A stretch of 64,000 nt of DNA from Agelas oroides (lineage: Eukaryota; Porifera; Demospongiae; Agelasida; Agelasidae): contig OX422197.1 of assembly GCA_949130485.1 (NCBI GenBank), positions 1,154,603-1,218,602 on the forward strand, in the 5' to 3' direction. Shown here in pieces: positions 12,201-30,499 of this stretch. Position 1 is the stretch's first letter. Every line of letters begins with the position of its first letter. Both the position numbers and the translations under genes were made by a program. The notes below the pieces were generated by a model. That model was not told the origin of the DNA. It searched no databases and worked only from the letters and a program-made list of their open reading frames with translations.

Positions 12201-14685
12201 AACAAAGTGGCCAGGCTTTGCGGAAAGACCGTCAAATTTGCTCAGAGAAGATGTCAAATATGCTGAAATCAGATACCCTAGGGGCCAACCAATAATCCCC
12301 GCTGCTCCAGCCACAACTAGAGAACCAAGTAGAGTGAAGTATGCTGAAATTCGTTTCGCAAGACCACCAGTTTCTGTAAATGCCAGTCCCCATCCCTTCA
12401 GCCTGTACGACGTTATTCCCGCCACTTATGAAGATACCAACCCCTACCAGTCCAGAGCTGAGCTACTTGCTCAGAAACTGCAACTGGAAGTGACCAATTC
12501 TACCCCAAAACCCCAACACTCAGATCCCTACCAAACACGTGGAGAGCTACACCGCGCTGAGTCCTCACCCAATGCCTTTGCTAATGTCAGTAACTCACAA
12601 CACCACTTTCCAAGGCAGTATTCTAGCCCAGCTGTTGCCAGAAGACCCTTGAGTATGCTAACTACACAGGCTGATGCTGCTGGATCGGAAATGCCTCGTA
12701 GGAACAGAGAGTTTTATGTTAGTGGAAAAAGCGTTGTCAGCAGCCGCTCAAGCCCCGGTCTTACACAGGCATCTAAAGTCCCCAAAGGTCTCCCTGGGTA
12801 TGAAGCCCTGGTGAAGCTCCACTCCTTACTGGGGGCACAAAAGACAGAGGAGCTAGCGTACCACCTGACGAGAGCAGATGCAGTGTGCTTCCTGCTAGCG
12901 CCGAGAGTCGGGGAGGACGATGGAGTTTGGAAGAACAGGTACATTGGTGCTGAGTGTGTGTGTGTGTGTATGTGTGTGTTTGTGTGTGCGTGTGCATGTG
13001 TGTGTGTGTATGTGCATGCACTTTGCTGTTATGGGAGAGGAGAGAGAGGGGGTCAATCATTTGAATGCATGATTTAATTATGTAGGCAATTGCCATTAAA
13101 GAGCCATGAATTCTCAATAGTATTGTATTTCAGTTCAAAGTCTAATCAGTGAACCTACAACGCTAGTTATGACAAATGTCCAGTTACAGTCTGTTTACAA
13201 TTGAGATCAGTGTTGGAGATTCTAGGAAATCCTTCTCGCAGCATCTTATAGAAACCTAATGTAATACCATCCTGAGTAGTAAAATTCGATACCCCATTTC
13301 AAAGTACTTTGCATGTCGAAAGTACATGACAGTTGGAGTAATTTTACCTTCTTCTTCTTTGCTTACCCAGGGTAAAGAACGTGACATCTTCAGGGGTCTT
13401 TGTTGGCCTACAAACCCTCGCTGATACCGACGGTGAAAAACTGTGGAAGAAACTCTATTTCAGGTGGGTTATTCTTTACCTGTACATGCATGGATCTAAC
13501 GCCTAACCTGAATTTTAGCTAACCTTTCTGTTTTTCTCCCTTCCCTCCCTCCTCTGTCCTTCCTATGTTCCTTTCTACTCTTTCCCTCCCCCCTCCTCCC
13601 TACCTCCTCCCCCTCCTCCCCCCCTCCTCCCTACCTCCTCCCCTTCCCTCCCCCCTCCTCCCCCCCTCCTCCCCCCCTCCTCCCCCCCTCCTCCCCCCCT
13701 CCTCCCCCCCTCCTCCCCCCCTCCTCCCCCCCTCCTCCCCCCCTCCTCCCCCTCCTTAAACAGACACCTCAGTATCTCCCAGACGGTAGCCCTGTGCATC
13801 GTAAGCGCGGGTGATGCTCTAGATAGAGCAAGAATGTTGCAGAGGTTCATTGAGCTAGCCTCCCTGCTACAGAGCGGTAACTATGGCAACCTCTTCTCCT
13901 TCATGGCTGTCATGCAGGGAATACATGTCCCACAGGTCAGTACTGTTTTCCACCCTTGGGAAGAATTGATCACCAAGACACACTCATTTCAGGAAGATAG
14001 ATTTACATGAAGTAGGGGACTTGTTCTAATGTCCTGGTTAGTTGTCCTTACTCGAGGGATGTCCTTTGAGGGAAGTCTCACTAGTATAAAAGAGTCATAT
14101 GGAACTCACCTTTTGTGGAATTGCTACAGTAGAAAGTTTTAATATATCCACCCCAAGTTTACGCAAAATCACCCCCCTTCCTCCTCTCTCCTTTTCCAGG
14201 TCATGGCCATGTCAGAGATTTGGGAGCTGCTCCAGCTCCACTACCCCAAAACTGCCAGCACACACAAGGAGCTTCAGGGTACCATTTCCAATCTCAAAGA
14301 AGGTGTGTCTATGTTTGCTACTGAGCAGCTTGCAATACCGGCAATCCAGCATCTCAAAACAGTCTTTCATTATGAGGAGCAGCCCCTACCTGGCCAACCG
14401 CCCGAGGATTACAGCCCCCTGGGTGAATTCTCAAGCCTCTCGTCCGGTCTTGACAGCATCCACACCATCATTTCTAACTGCTCCCAATTCTGCTACAACG
14501 TGCGAAAAAGATTACATCATCTTCAGTACGATGCGACCCTGATGGACTTTTTCATGCAGGATTATCCACGAACATACTTGCAGCTAATGGGCGTATGTAC
14601 CGATAGTCCACAGGAGAGGCGGAGGAGATTTGGCGTGCTATTGGACGCTTTAGTAGACCGTCTCGAATCTTTTGAATGCTTATAG
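4088..14685 (+). CDS. SAM-SH2-Cdc25-homology adaptor, NSP family (BCAR3/SH2D3-like)
   Basis: Eight exons join in phase: 4088-4186, 8861-8981, 9237-9300, 10414-10468, 10975-12938, 13371-13463, 13764-13935 and 14200-14685, giving 1017 residues. An N-terminal SAM domain (about 12-75) is split over two exons (WLAEL, then LKKLGI). The SH2 domain (about 265-360) has WFYGKI, the phosphotyrosine-binding arginine in FLVRE, and a post-SH2 VNPICRGG stretch like NSP proteins. A Ser/Pro/Tyr-rich linker carries two YAEIR and two PYQ(S/T)R motifs. The C-terminal part (about 716-1010) matches the Cdc25/RasGEF-like domain with which BCAR3-type adaptors bind p130Cas, although in that family it lacks exchange activity. 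The likely role is cytosolic tyrosine-kinase/adhesion signalling. The start was chosen as the first ATG, three bases into the SAM exon. A SAM domain is not part of the vertebrate family as I know it. Confidence 0.85.
4187..8860 (+). other. Long first intron of the NSP-like gene
   Basis: This is a 4.7-kb intron from GTGAGT to TCTCACAG. No exon, RNA gene or transposase was recognised. It is AT-rich with scattered short open frames of no recognisable family. A sequence near 7975-8045 (TTTTGATGATTGGATAAGT-like through the TTCACAGCTTCTAGGTGC segment) recurs at 8140-8195 as a short duplication. Confidence 0.5.
9171..9235 (+). repeat. (CA)n microsatellite abutting a splice acceptor
   Basis: The CA dinucleotide run ends directly at the acceptor of the exon at 9237. 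Confidence 0.85.
9301..10413 (+). other. Intron of the NSP-like gene with a dispersed repeat
   Basis: No exon is seen. About 9963-10035 holds a copy of a dispersed repeat (GGGAGACTTTGTATAACATC, then a T-rich stretch, then GATGTGGTTCATTAATTG) also found near 20010, 31430-31555, 51740, 61890 and 63440-63880. The last 70 bp are a pyrimidine tract leading into the acceptor. Confidence 0.5.
13565..13758 (+). repeat. CTCCCCCC-type minisatellite upstream of a splice acceptor
   Basis: About 190 bp of almost pure pyrimidine are built from CCTCCCCC units on the sense strand. The tract ends a few bases before the acceptor of the exon at 13764. Confidence 0.85.
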
Positions 14686-15446
14686 ACAACACAGTGTTGC
14701 TACATGTAAATACTTATCATTGTTAGCTATTCATCAGTCATTTTTCACCCATCACATTTGTACCATAGTAAAGTTCTGTATCGTTTGTATTCATGTCACT
14801 ACTCACTACCATCGCACACCCTTACTGTATTTCACATGTATCACTGAATCACTCATCTTGTGTGTACATAACGCAGCCACAGTGCAATCATGTCCACTCC
14901 ATCTCCTCTCAGTCAAAGAAACTATATTTCTTTACCTTCCGTTATGTTGGTCAGGTTGAAACAGTGTACATTTGTCTGTTGTATGTACATAGTTTTTTAC
15001 TGTGTGTGCACATAATTTATTTGCAGAAGTACAGACCTAAGTGCGCGCCTAGCTATGCAAGGTGGGGTTCAATCTGGAGGGGGGGGGGGGGGGGGGGGGG
15101 GGGTAAGCTCATGCACACAAGATCCCACTCAAGAGTTGGTTAATGGCTCTATTGTGATAGAAGTTGAGATCCAGCATGGACTGATCAGTGAACATCAGTG
15201 ACCTCGATTGGCTCAGGAATGTAATTAATGAGCTGATATTCTGAGCTTGGACGTCCTACCCCCTGCATGCGCAGGGCAGCAGGGCGCGCGCGAAAATTTG
15301 GTCTGGGAACGAGACTAGTATATAGTCTCGTTCCCATGCTAATTTTTACGTGCGGGAATGGCCCATGAGACATGAGGCATGTGACCTCCGAATTGAGGTA
15401 ACCAGCTTTGTGGAAGAAGTGTGCCTGTATACAGCGAGACAGGATG
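14686..15446. other. 3' UTR and intergenic region before AP-3 mu
   Basis: No gene is seen. It contains a poly-G run at about 15079-15105 and a short foldback with GTCTGGGAACGAGACTA / TAGTCTCGTTCCC (about 15299-15340), related to the TAGCCT foldback family. The AP-3 mu start follows about 100 bp later. Confidence 0.5.
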
Positions 15447-22893
<7,447 letters not shown>

Positions 22894-23731
22894 AACTGCC
22901 GTATCTCGGGTATCAGAGAGATTTGTAATGTACTGGAGTGAAAAACATGAAATTGAATATAAAATTTTGATTTGAGTCTGTAGGTACTTCCTAAGAGCGG
23001 AAGATGAAGACAGCCGGACTGTCATGAGGGGTCTGGCGACTATTGAGTGCTTTTTTTGGTTGTGTCGAGTCAGCTGTCTCAAAATTGCACTACGTGATGA
23101 AGACATAAATCATTCGCTTATTCAAGAATCTACTGACTTGTACCTAGAAAGTGCTCAGTTGTCACCAGACCCTTTTCCTCGTGAGAGGGTGGGGTCTGCA
23201 TGACTAGAGGGGATGAGGCTAGATCTGGGAACGAGACTAGATCAGACCACCCTTGCACAAAGGGTTATTCAAAAATATGACAGTATTGTGGCTGTGGTGA
23301 TAAATAGCGGAAAGCTAACTTAGGCGCATGCAGGGGCTATCAGGTTAAAGGTTGTAATAAATTCTGGGCACATATGGGCACTATCGGGTTGAAGGGTTAA
23401 ATCAACTTAACATGTTGTTGAGTGGTAGAACTATTGGGGTTAAAGAGTTAATTCGACAATACTTCATGAGTGGTAGAACAAAAATAGAACACAAAAATAA
23501 AGTTATACCACACCGTCACGTCAAAAATAGGACAAAGACAACTCACACGATTACACACAAAAAACAACAACAGAACAACACATTTATCAGTCACACTCTT
23601 AGAACTTTATTTATACATACAAATTACATAGACCCATATGCAGACAGTTCAGGTGTAACTGTTTGTCCTGTGAATGTGTATTGATTCTTACTCCAACGTA
23701 AAATTATCTCCTAGCTGAACCTCAAAGTGAG
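22894..23731. other. Intergenic region between two convergent genes
   Basis: Holds the 3' ends of AP-3 mu (plus) and the CCCH/WD gene (minus). Around 23163-23250 are fragments of the TAGTCTC/CCAGACCC foldback family. No further gene is seen. Confidence 0.5.
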
Positions 23732-26700
23732 CTATTGTTTTGCAACCTGACACACCATCACTTTGGCGTCGGACCAAACTGTCGTCAGAATCAGATCACG
23801 GAATGGATTTCTGAAGTATGCATTACTGATCACTGGAACCTCTCTTGAAAAGTTGAGTGCCACGTACATGCATGTTCCTTTCATTTCCGGAAAATGGAGC
23901 TCCGAAGCAACAGAAAAGTTTGGAACGTTGTAAATCTTCACCGTATTGTTCTTCATCCCTACTGCTAGAAACATGCTACCTAGATGAGGGTGACTGTGGA
24001 ACGATGTCGAACTGACGTCGCCTCCTAGGTTTGAAATGGTCTTAATACACTTCGGAGGTCTACTAAACTGCCAGAGACTGACCGAATGTGTGACAGCGCT
24101 GTTAGGTTCTTGGTGGAGAGAAACATTCAACTGTTCTTCAGTTACCGAGAGGTTTGACATTTCCGACATGATACTGTTGAGGGTGGCTTGACCTGTGGGC
24201 TGCGTATGTGTCCCCTGTGGGGCAGACGTGACTAACCCTTCCGGTGCCACGGGCACTGTGGGATGGGGATCATGTGACACCATGTGACTATGAGTTGGAT
24301 CGTCCTCCCGGCCTGAACCAACCGTGAGAAACTGGCTGTTGTCCATGACGTGGATGTTGGTGAGCGAGGTGTTGTGAGGAACGATGGAGCTATCAACTAC
24401 AGGCTGCTGGCTTTGCATACTCCAGAGAACCACCAGGCCGTTCTGACTTCCAGAGAGGAGAAAACCTCCAAGGATCTACAGAGGGATAAAAATTACTTGC
24501 GAGTAATCGTTGTTTGTCCATGCTGTCACCAACTGCAGCATGCATGTGAAGGAAGAGCAGGAAAAGCCTGATACATTATCGTGAGATTGATAAACTACCA
24601 AAAGGTAAGACTAGCCTTGTCCCCAGGCCCCTGTCCAGCTTCTCTTTACAAGAGCTGCATTTTAAAAAGGTACCGAGTAACAAACTGTGGGTTGGAGACT
24701 CTGCCAGTTGTAGCCATTTAAGTATAGCGTGTATATGTATTTAAAATTTTCATGCGTTTCATTTTTGCCGCTCTGTGCACCGGCAAAATATTTTAACGGC
24801 GAAAAATTTCCTGATCTACGGTATCTTTGTCCATGTTGATTCCCACTCAGGGATCAGGCTTGACTCACTTTCATCATGTAAATCTATTTGCAAACTTTCA
24901 GTGACCAATTTGAATATGACATTTCGTGCATGCATATGAACTCGTCCCGCGTGTCCCCCTGTCACACACATAAGGGAGTGACCAGCCCTCGTGTCCAGAT
25001 CTCATGTTTCCTTACCTGGAGTGCGATCACAGGATGAGGGGCGTGGTTCTGAGCGCTGAAGAGCAGGGAGAATGTCTTCTGCGGTGGCTGCGAAATGTAC
25101 CACGAGACTACTCCATTCTTGTTGCCAGCCACCACCACCTGTGCTGCATTGATGGAGGTCATGAAGTGGATCAGTGCTGTCACTGGAGAGGCAACCTGAG
25201 AGAAGAGAGGGAGGGAGGAGGGAGAAGAGGATGGGGAGAGGAAGGGAAGAGGTAGAGGAGGGAAGGGAGGAGGGGGAGAGAAGGGAGGAGAGGATGAGGG
25301 AAGGGAGGAGAGGAAGAGGGAATGGAGGAGGGGGAGAGAAGGGAGGAGAGGAAGAGGGAAGGGAGGAGGGGGAGAGAAGGGAGGAGAGGAAGAGAGGAGG
25401 GGGAGAGAAGGGAGGAGAGGAAGAGAGGAAGGGAGGAGGGGGAGAGAAGGGAGGAGAGGATGAGGGAAGGGAGGAGAGGAAGAGGAGAAGAGATGACAGA
25501 GGGAAGAGGAAAGGAAGGTTGGGTGGAGGGAGGAGTAAGAGAGGGTGGGGTGGCGGAGAGGGAGAGAGAAGAGAGGTTCCTACTAGAGCACGCTAACAAT
25601 TCAACGTTGTACAAGAATGGGTGCAACTCAAACACTGCCTAGCAAGGTAGTCTGTGCACAATCACAAAACAAACAGGAAACTTGAAACAGAAACTAGTCA
25701 AGGGGATCAATTGCCTCACCTCTGCCGAGTGCACCAGTGTCACAATCCCATGTATCCCCTTCTTGAGGTCCCACACGTAGATGTTTCCCGCCTCAGTCCC
25801 TATCACCAATAGTGATGGCTGTTGCCTTGAGCAATGCAGACAGGACACATTGAACCTAAAATTGGTTCTCTCTATAAGGACAGAGCTGTCTTGGTAGGGC
25901 CGATTCCCTCCGAAGAGGATCTTGTAGTCTCGAACAACTGGACCAAAGCTGATGTAGAAATGATCTGCTCGGGCTGCTAGCTGCGAGATGTCGGCCACCG
26001 GTAATCCCTCTTGGTCATCGTGCGTGATGGCTACTTCCGAGAGAAGACTGAACTTTAGCACTGGGTCGGGCAGCACAGGAAGAGCAGTAGGAAATGGCAC
26101 CGTGGGTAAGAGAGGCACGTTCCCTGGCATTCGTCCACCAGACATTGGTGGTCTTAGGAACAAGAGTGGCGGCTGATTTGGAAAGTTAGATGCAAAGGTG
26201 CCCCTTGGTCTCATGACAGTTGGTAGGATGGGAGGTCGTGCGCCCGGGATGGACACCATGGGTGTGCCCAGGGGAGATTGTGGTGGTGATGCGACGTACT
26301 GAGATAGTTCGAGGGATGGGTTGTTCACCCAAACATTTGGTGGAGCCTGGATGTGGAGAGGCGGAGACGACGAAACCCTTGCTTGAGTGATGGGTCTGAA
26401 GGCGGATGGTGATTCTCTCGGTTCAGGGTGGGCAAACCAGCACTTCTCTCCGTATGGACACTGCCCGGCGATGTAGTGTCGACACAAAATCTCCTTGCGT
26501 GAAGAGATCAGCTGCTGTGAGGCAAGGGATAAGGGCGGTGGGTTCGGTAGGAGTGGTTCCGATTCCAGCGGTACCAAAGACCCTTGCAGAGATGTGCCGA
26601 GAAGTGACGCACTTGTTGAAGGTGTGATGTGGTTTTGGTAGACTGATGTGGACACTCCGACCGTTTGTTGCTCATATAACCCACTGCTCCCTCTGGTGGG

Positions 26701-27384
26701 CAACTGGGGTTGTGTGTGTGTCAGGTTGACAGTGGGATCTTGCGAATGAGACATGGCCACAGCTGTGGACGGGAACGCTGCTATACTGGGCAGCACTTCT
26801 GAAGTCGTGGGATTCTCCAGAACAGGAGCCGAAGAGAAACTAGGAGACGACGGCTGCGTCAACTCTTGACTCGGTGAGCCAGACGAAGGGACCATGCCGG
26901 TATTTTGCTGGATAAAAACAAGTCCCTGCTGCTGGTGCTGTGTGTTCTGCCCTGGGGGTAAAACGGAAGGTACAGGGAAGAGAATACCTGGGTGGCTAGG
27001 TACTGTCTGCATGGTGTTGCTATTGGGTGAGAGCTGACCAGGATTTGTGAGCACTCCCAAGCCGTAGAACGCATTTGTAGGACTATTGGGGGTTACGAAG
27101 GGAGGAGGGCGAACAAACTGGCCTGGAACAAAGGGGGGTTGTAGCATCCCAGTGCTACTTACTCTCGGAGAAGGGTATTTTCGTGGCTTTCCGCCACTAT
27201 CGCTACGAGGTCGGACTGTGCCGTTTGAGGAGCTGCTGCCACTTGAGGAGTTTGAATAGCGTCTTGGGTGGGGTAGTTTGGGACTACGAGCGATGAGAGT
27301 CTTTAGGACGTGCTCTCCGTAGTTCTGTACCCATCTTATCAGCCCATGTTGCAACTCTGATAAATTCAAGTCTGAATTTGACAG
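23732..27384 (-). CDS. CCCH zinc finger and WD40-type protein, 5' end not found
   Basis: Three minus-strand exons join in phase 0: 27384-25720, 25195-25016 and 24475-23732 (863 codons including stop). The first begins after a CAATAG acceptor and has no ATG, so an upstream start exon is missing. A Ser/Pro/Gln-rich region is followed by a C-X7-C-X5-C-X3-H finger, CRHYIAGQCPYGEKCWFAH (about 26430-26490). Next is a propeller-like part with VIGTEAGNIYVWDLKKG, VVVAGNKNGVVSWYI, LLSGSQNGLVVLWSM and FLAVGMKNNTVKIYNV, each a GxxxGxVxxW-type WD blade. CCCH fingers usually bind RNA, so an RNA-linked role is an inference. I do not recognise a named orthologue. Large introns hold purine tracts that are pyrimidine in the sense direction. 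Confidence 0.75.
24476..25015 (-). other. Intron of the CCCH/WD gene
   Basis: No exon is seen. Around 24605-24650 is a one-sided fragment of the TAGCCT foldback family (TAGCCTTGTCCCCAGG). Confidence 0.5.
25197..25562 (-). repeat. Purine tract (sense-strand polypyrimidine) at a splice acceptor
   Basis: GAGGGAGGAGG-type repeats of about 360 bp lie immediately upstream, in gene direction, of the exon starting at 25195. Confidence 0.85.
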
Positions 27385-27439
27385 CTATTGTGTGTGAGTG
27401 TTTTTGTGCATGCAAGAGAAAATGTCCTGGTTAAACAAT

Positions 27440-27655
27440 AGTCATATGGCTGTCACATGATGGCTACATGATAGCCACATGACAGCCACAGATAGTCACA
27501 TGACAGCCGCAGATAGTCACATGATAGTCACATGACAGCCACAGATAGTCACATGATAGTCACATGACAGCCACAGATAGTCACATGATAGTCACATGAC
27601 AGCCACAGATAGTCACATGATAGTCACATGACAGCCACAGATAGTCACATGGTAC
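27440..27655. repeat. Approx. 32-bp minisatellite
   Basis: About six units built from CATGACAGCCACAGATAGTC and ACATGATAGTCA. Confidence 0.85.
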
Positions 27656-28290
27656 ATGGAGGAGATCTCATACAATTTCATCTTAGCTATGACACAAACA
27701 GCAACTTTGAATTCTAGGGAGGTAGAAACTAGAGGTGGGAAGGCTTGAGAATGGGCTTTATATAGGCTTCTCATAGCCCAAGTTATTGCCAACAGGGAGG
27801 GGGATGTGGCTATGCCTAACCAGGTAAGCTTTCCACAATCCTTAAGTGCCAAACCAAGCCAACTGGACCACAATGCATAAACAAGAGAGGGGTGGAGTAA
27901 ACCATGCTAAGGAGATCTCATTGTGGAGAATTTAACGAATTGTTTACAGACTAAAACCACTAATTTATAGGAATGCCATCTGTATTTGTGTGGCTTTACA
28001 TTGTGTGCATAGAATTTTCGTTTTTCCCTCCGGTTTTTGCTTACCGTAATGGTAAAAACTGGAAGGTCAGGAACGAAGATGGGTGTCCACATTCTAAGAT
28101 GTAACAACCATCAACAGTCGACTAGTTCTACGTGTTTAGCAACTGATTGGGTATAAATATCCTCTTGTGAAATGGACCCTAACCTTAACACATGCAAGTG
28201 GGAGCAAAGAGGCGGAGGAAGATTTAAAAATCATATGTACATGTTTACCCATGTGACATAACGGGAGGGGATCTCAACAATCTTGAGGTT

Positions 28291-28695
28291 TTTCTTGTAG
28301 CGTCTGTCTGAGTGCTTGTAGTGTCCGTCTGAGTGCTTGTAGCGTCTGTCTGAGTGCTTGTAGCGTCTGTCTGAGTGCTTGTAGCGTCCGTCTGAGTGCT
28401 TGTAGCGTCCGTCTGAGTGCTTGTAGCGTCTGTCTGAGTGCTTGTAGCGTCTGTCTGAGTGCTTGTAGCGTCTGTCTGAGTGCTTGTAGCGTCTGTCTGA
28501 GTGCTTGTAGCGTCTGTCTGAGTGCTTGTAGCGTCCGTCTGAGTGCTTGTAGCGTCTGTCTGAGTGCTTGTAGCGTCTGTCTGAGTGCTTGTAGCGTCTG
28601 TCTGAGTGCTTGTAGCGTCTGTCTGAGTGCTTGTAGCGTCTGTCTGAGTGCTTGTAGCGTCCGTCTGAGTGCTTGTAGCGTCTGTCTGAGTGCTG
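28291..28695. repeat. 21-bp minisatellite, about 19 copies
   Basis: Unit TTGTAGCGTCTGTCTGAGTGC with single C/T differences. Because 21 is a multiple of three it stays open in several frames, but I see no sign of selection on a protein. Confidence 0.9.
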
Positions 28696-28794
28696 GAGTT
28701 TTGAACAGTAGTAAAGTAGAAACGAACTGCTCATTGAGGACTGTATGCACAAAATATACTCCCTTCAATGATGTACTCCTTAAGGATCGTTCCA

Positions 28795-29386
28795 TAGCCT
28801 TGTCCCCGGCGTGCGCGAAAAACGGAGAAGCGCCTGGTACACACTGTTTGCGCATGCGTTTAATCTCCCCAAGATGTGGGGGCTCCGGACTATTTTCTGA
28901 TTCTTCCGTGTTATGTGACGTCAGAGTTCGGACTCGATATAGTAAACTTGTCAGGATAATGATTTTCAGCAAGCAATTTATCAAGCCCTTCAGCGACTTG
29001 CGACCCCAAGTATGGTTCTCTAAACTTTCAACTCTCCGCTTGCACTTCGCACACATGAGATTCGGTAAGCCGTCGTCATGGTTCAACGTTTATATATCCA
29101 ACAAAGCGCTTATCCTTGATGCTAGTCTTTCCTGGCTAGCTTTTTTACCAAACAATGCTACTCTATGGTGGCTATAAGCCACAGAGGATCCGCAAAGGTG
29201 GCACACCGATGCCATTTTCGCTAACTGGGCCACGTCGGGATGTTTACTACTTAAATTTTGTCAGAGCACACGCCCCTAAACTGACAAAATTAAAAATGGC
29301 GTTGCTCACGTTTATGCCATTTTTAATTAACCGGAAGCGCATCAGTGTGTACCAGGCGCTCTTCCTCCGCGCCGGGTACCAGGCTA
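28795..29386. mobile_element. Foldback element with 9-bp TSD carrying a gene fragment (Pack-MULE-like)
   Basis: Starts TAGCCT and ends AGGCTA. Inverted ends of about 60 bp share GCGCCTGGTACACACTG. The flanks ATCGTTCCA (28786-28794 and 29387-29395) are a perfect 9-bp target-site duplication. Inside, on the minus strand near 28990-29086, is a coding-like fragment with DDGLPNLMCAKCKRRVESLE. It resembles the zinc-binding start of a ZAD-type domain (DDGLP..xCxxC). There is no transposase. The 9-bp duplication is typical of Mutator-like elements, which are known to capture gene pieces. Confidence 0.8.
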
Positions 29387-29426
29387 ATCGTTCCAATGAA
29401 CGATAGATTTCGGACCATGGTAGTTG

Positions 29427-29940
29427 GCAAAATTTTTCTGCAGTGTTTTGATCGCACTCTAGTAAGGGAAAGATCTACTTTTTCTGCAGTGTTTTGATCG
29501 CACTCTAGTAAGGGAAAGATCTACTTTTTCTGCAGTGTTTTGATCGCACTCTAGTAAGGGAAAGATCTACTTTTTCTGCAGTGTTTTGATCGCACTCTAG
29601 TAAGGGAAAGATCTACTTTTTCTGCAGTGTTTTGATCGCACTCTAGTGAGGGAAAGATCTACTTTTTCTGCAGTGTTTTTGATCGCAATCTAGTGAGGGA
29701 AAGATCTACTTTTTCTGCAGTGTTTTGATCGCACTCTAGTAAGGGAAAGATCTACTTTTTCTGCAGTGTTTTGATCGCACTCTAGTAAGGGAAAGATCTA
29801 CTTTTTCTGCAGTGTTTTGATTGCACTCTAGTAAGGGAAAGATCTACTTTTTCTGCAGTGTTTTGATCACACTCTAGTAAGGGAAAGATCTACTTTTTCT
29901 GCAGTGTTTTGATCACACTCTAGTAAGGGAAAGATCTACA
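29427..29940. repeat. 46-bp minisatellite, about 11 copies
   Basis: Each unit contains TTTTTCTGCAGTGTTTTGAT and CTCTAGTAAGGGAAAGATCT. The array ends directly at the stop codon of the Nudix gene. Confidence 0.9.
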
Positions 29941-29941
29941 T

Positions 29942-30465
29942 TTATTCTCTCAGCTGGAGATCATTCCTTTTCAGTCTACCTACGTAGACAATGGCGTCAT
30001 TCATATAATGGCTAAGTACAGAATACAAATTGAGACGGTACGACTGGAGGGGAGTGAGGAGATAGGGGTGTTCATATTGACTCACAAGCTCATAGCACTC
30101 GGAGATGAGGGCGCTCATGTCAACCCAGCAGTATCCGTTGATGCAGGGGAAGGATTGTCCGTGGATTACAAGCTCCGTTGGGGAGGTGTCGATCTCTGTG
30201 CCCTTGCCATTTCTTGACTTTGGCTGCCACTCTTCCCACTCTTTGTTGCTGGAGGTGTCCACCACATACACATGGTAGAGGGTCTGTTTTAGCTATGCAG
30301 ATGTGCGTGGTGAGTGTGTGTGTGGGGAGTGTGTGTGAATGTGTGTGAATATGTGCATATGTGTGTGGAGTGTGTGTGGAGGCCGAGAGGGAGCATTCTG
30401 GTGACATTTTTATTGATGTGTGAGTGAGACAGCCGTGCAGTGACTGATAGTAAGAACAATGACCA

Positions 30466-30499
<34 letters not shown>

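Larger units (their letters stand above)
27385..29941. other. Repeat-rich interval without a recognised gene
   Basis: Contains, in order, a 32-bp minisatellite (27440-27655), a 21-bp minisatellite (28291-28695), a 9-bp-TSD foldback element (28795-29386) and a 46-bp minisatellite (29427-29940). The missing 5' exon of the CCCH/WD gene should lie here but I could not identify it. Confidence 0.5.

Noticed and set aside
28291..28695. Regular repeat array considered as CRISPR-like
   Set aside because: The 21-bp units are contiguous without spacers, and the genome is eukaryotic.
28274..29086. 270-codon open frame on the minus strand
   Set aside because: It is a chance fusion of a transposon-borne ZAD-like fragment with a 21-bp minisatellite, with no evidence of a gene.
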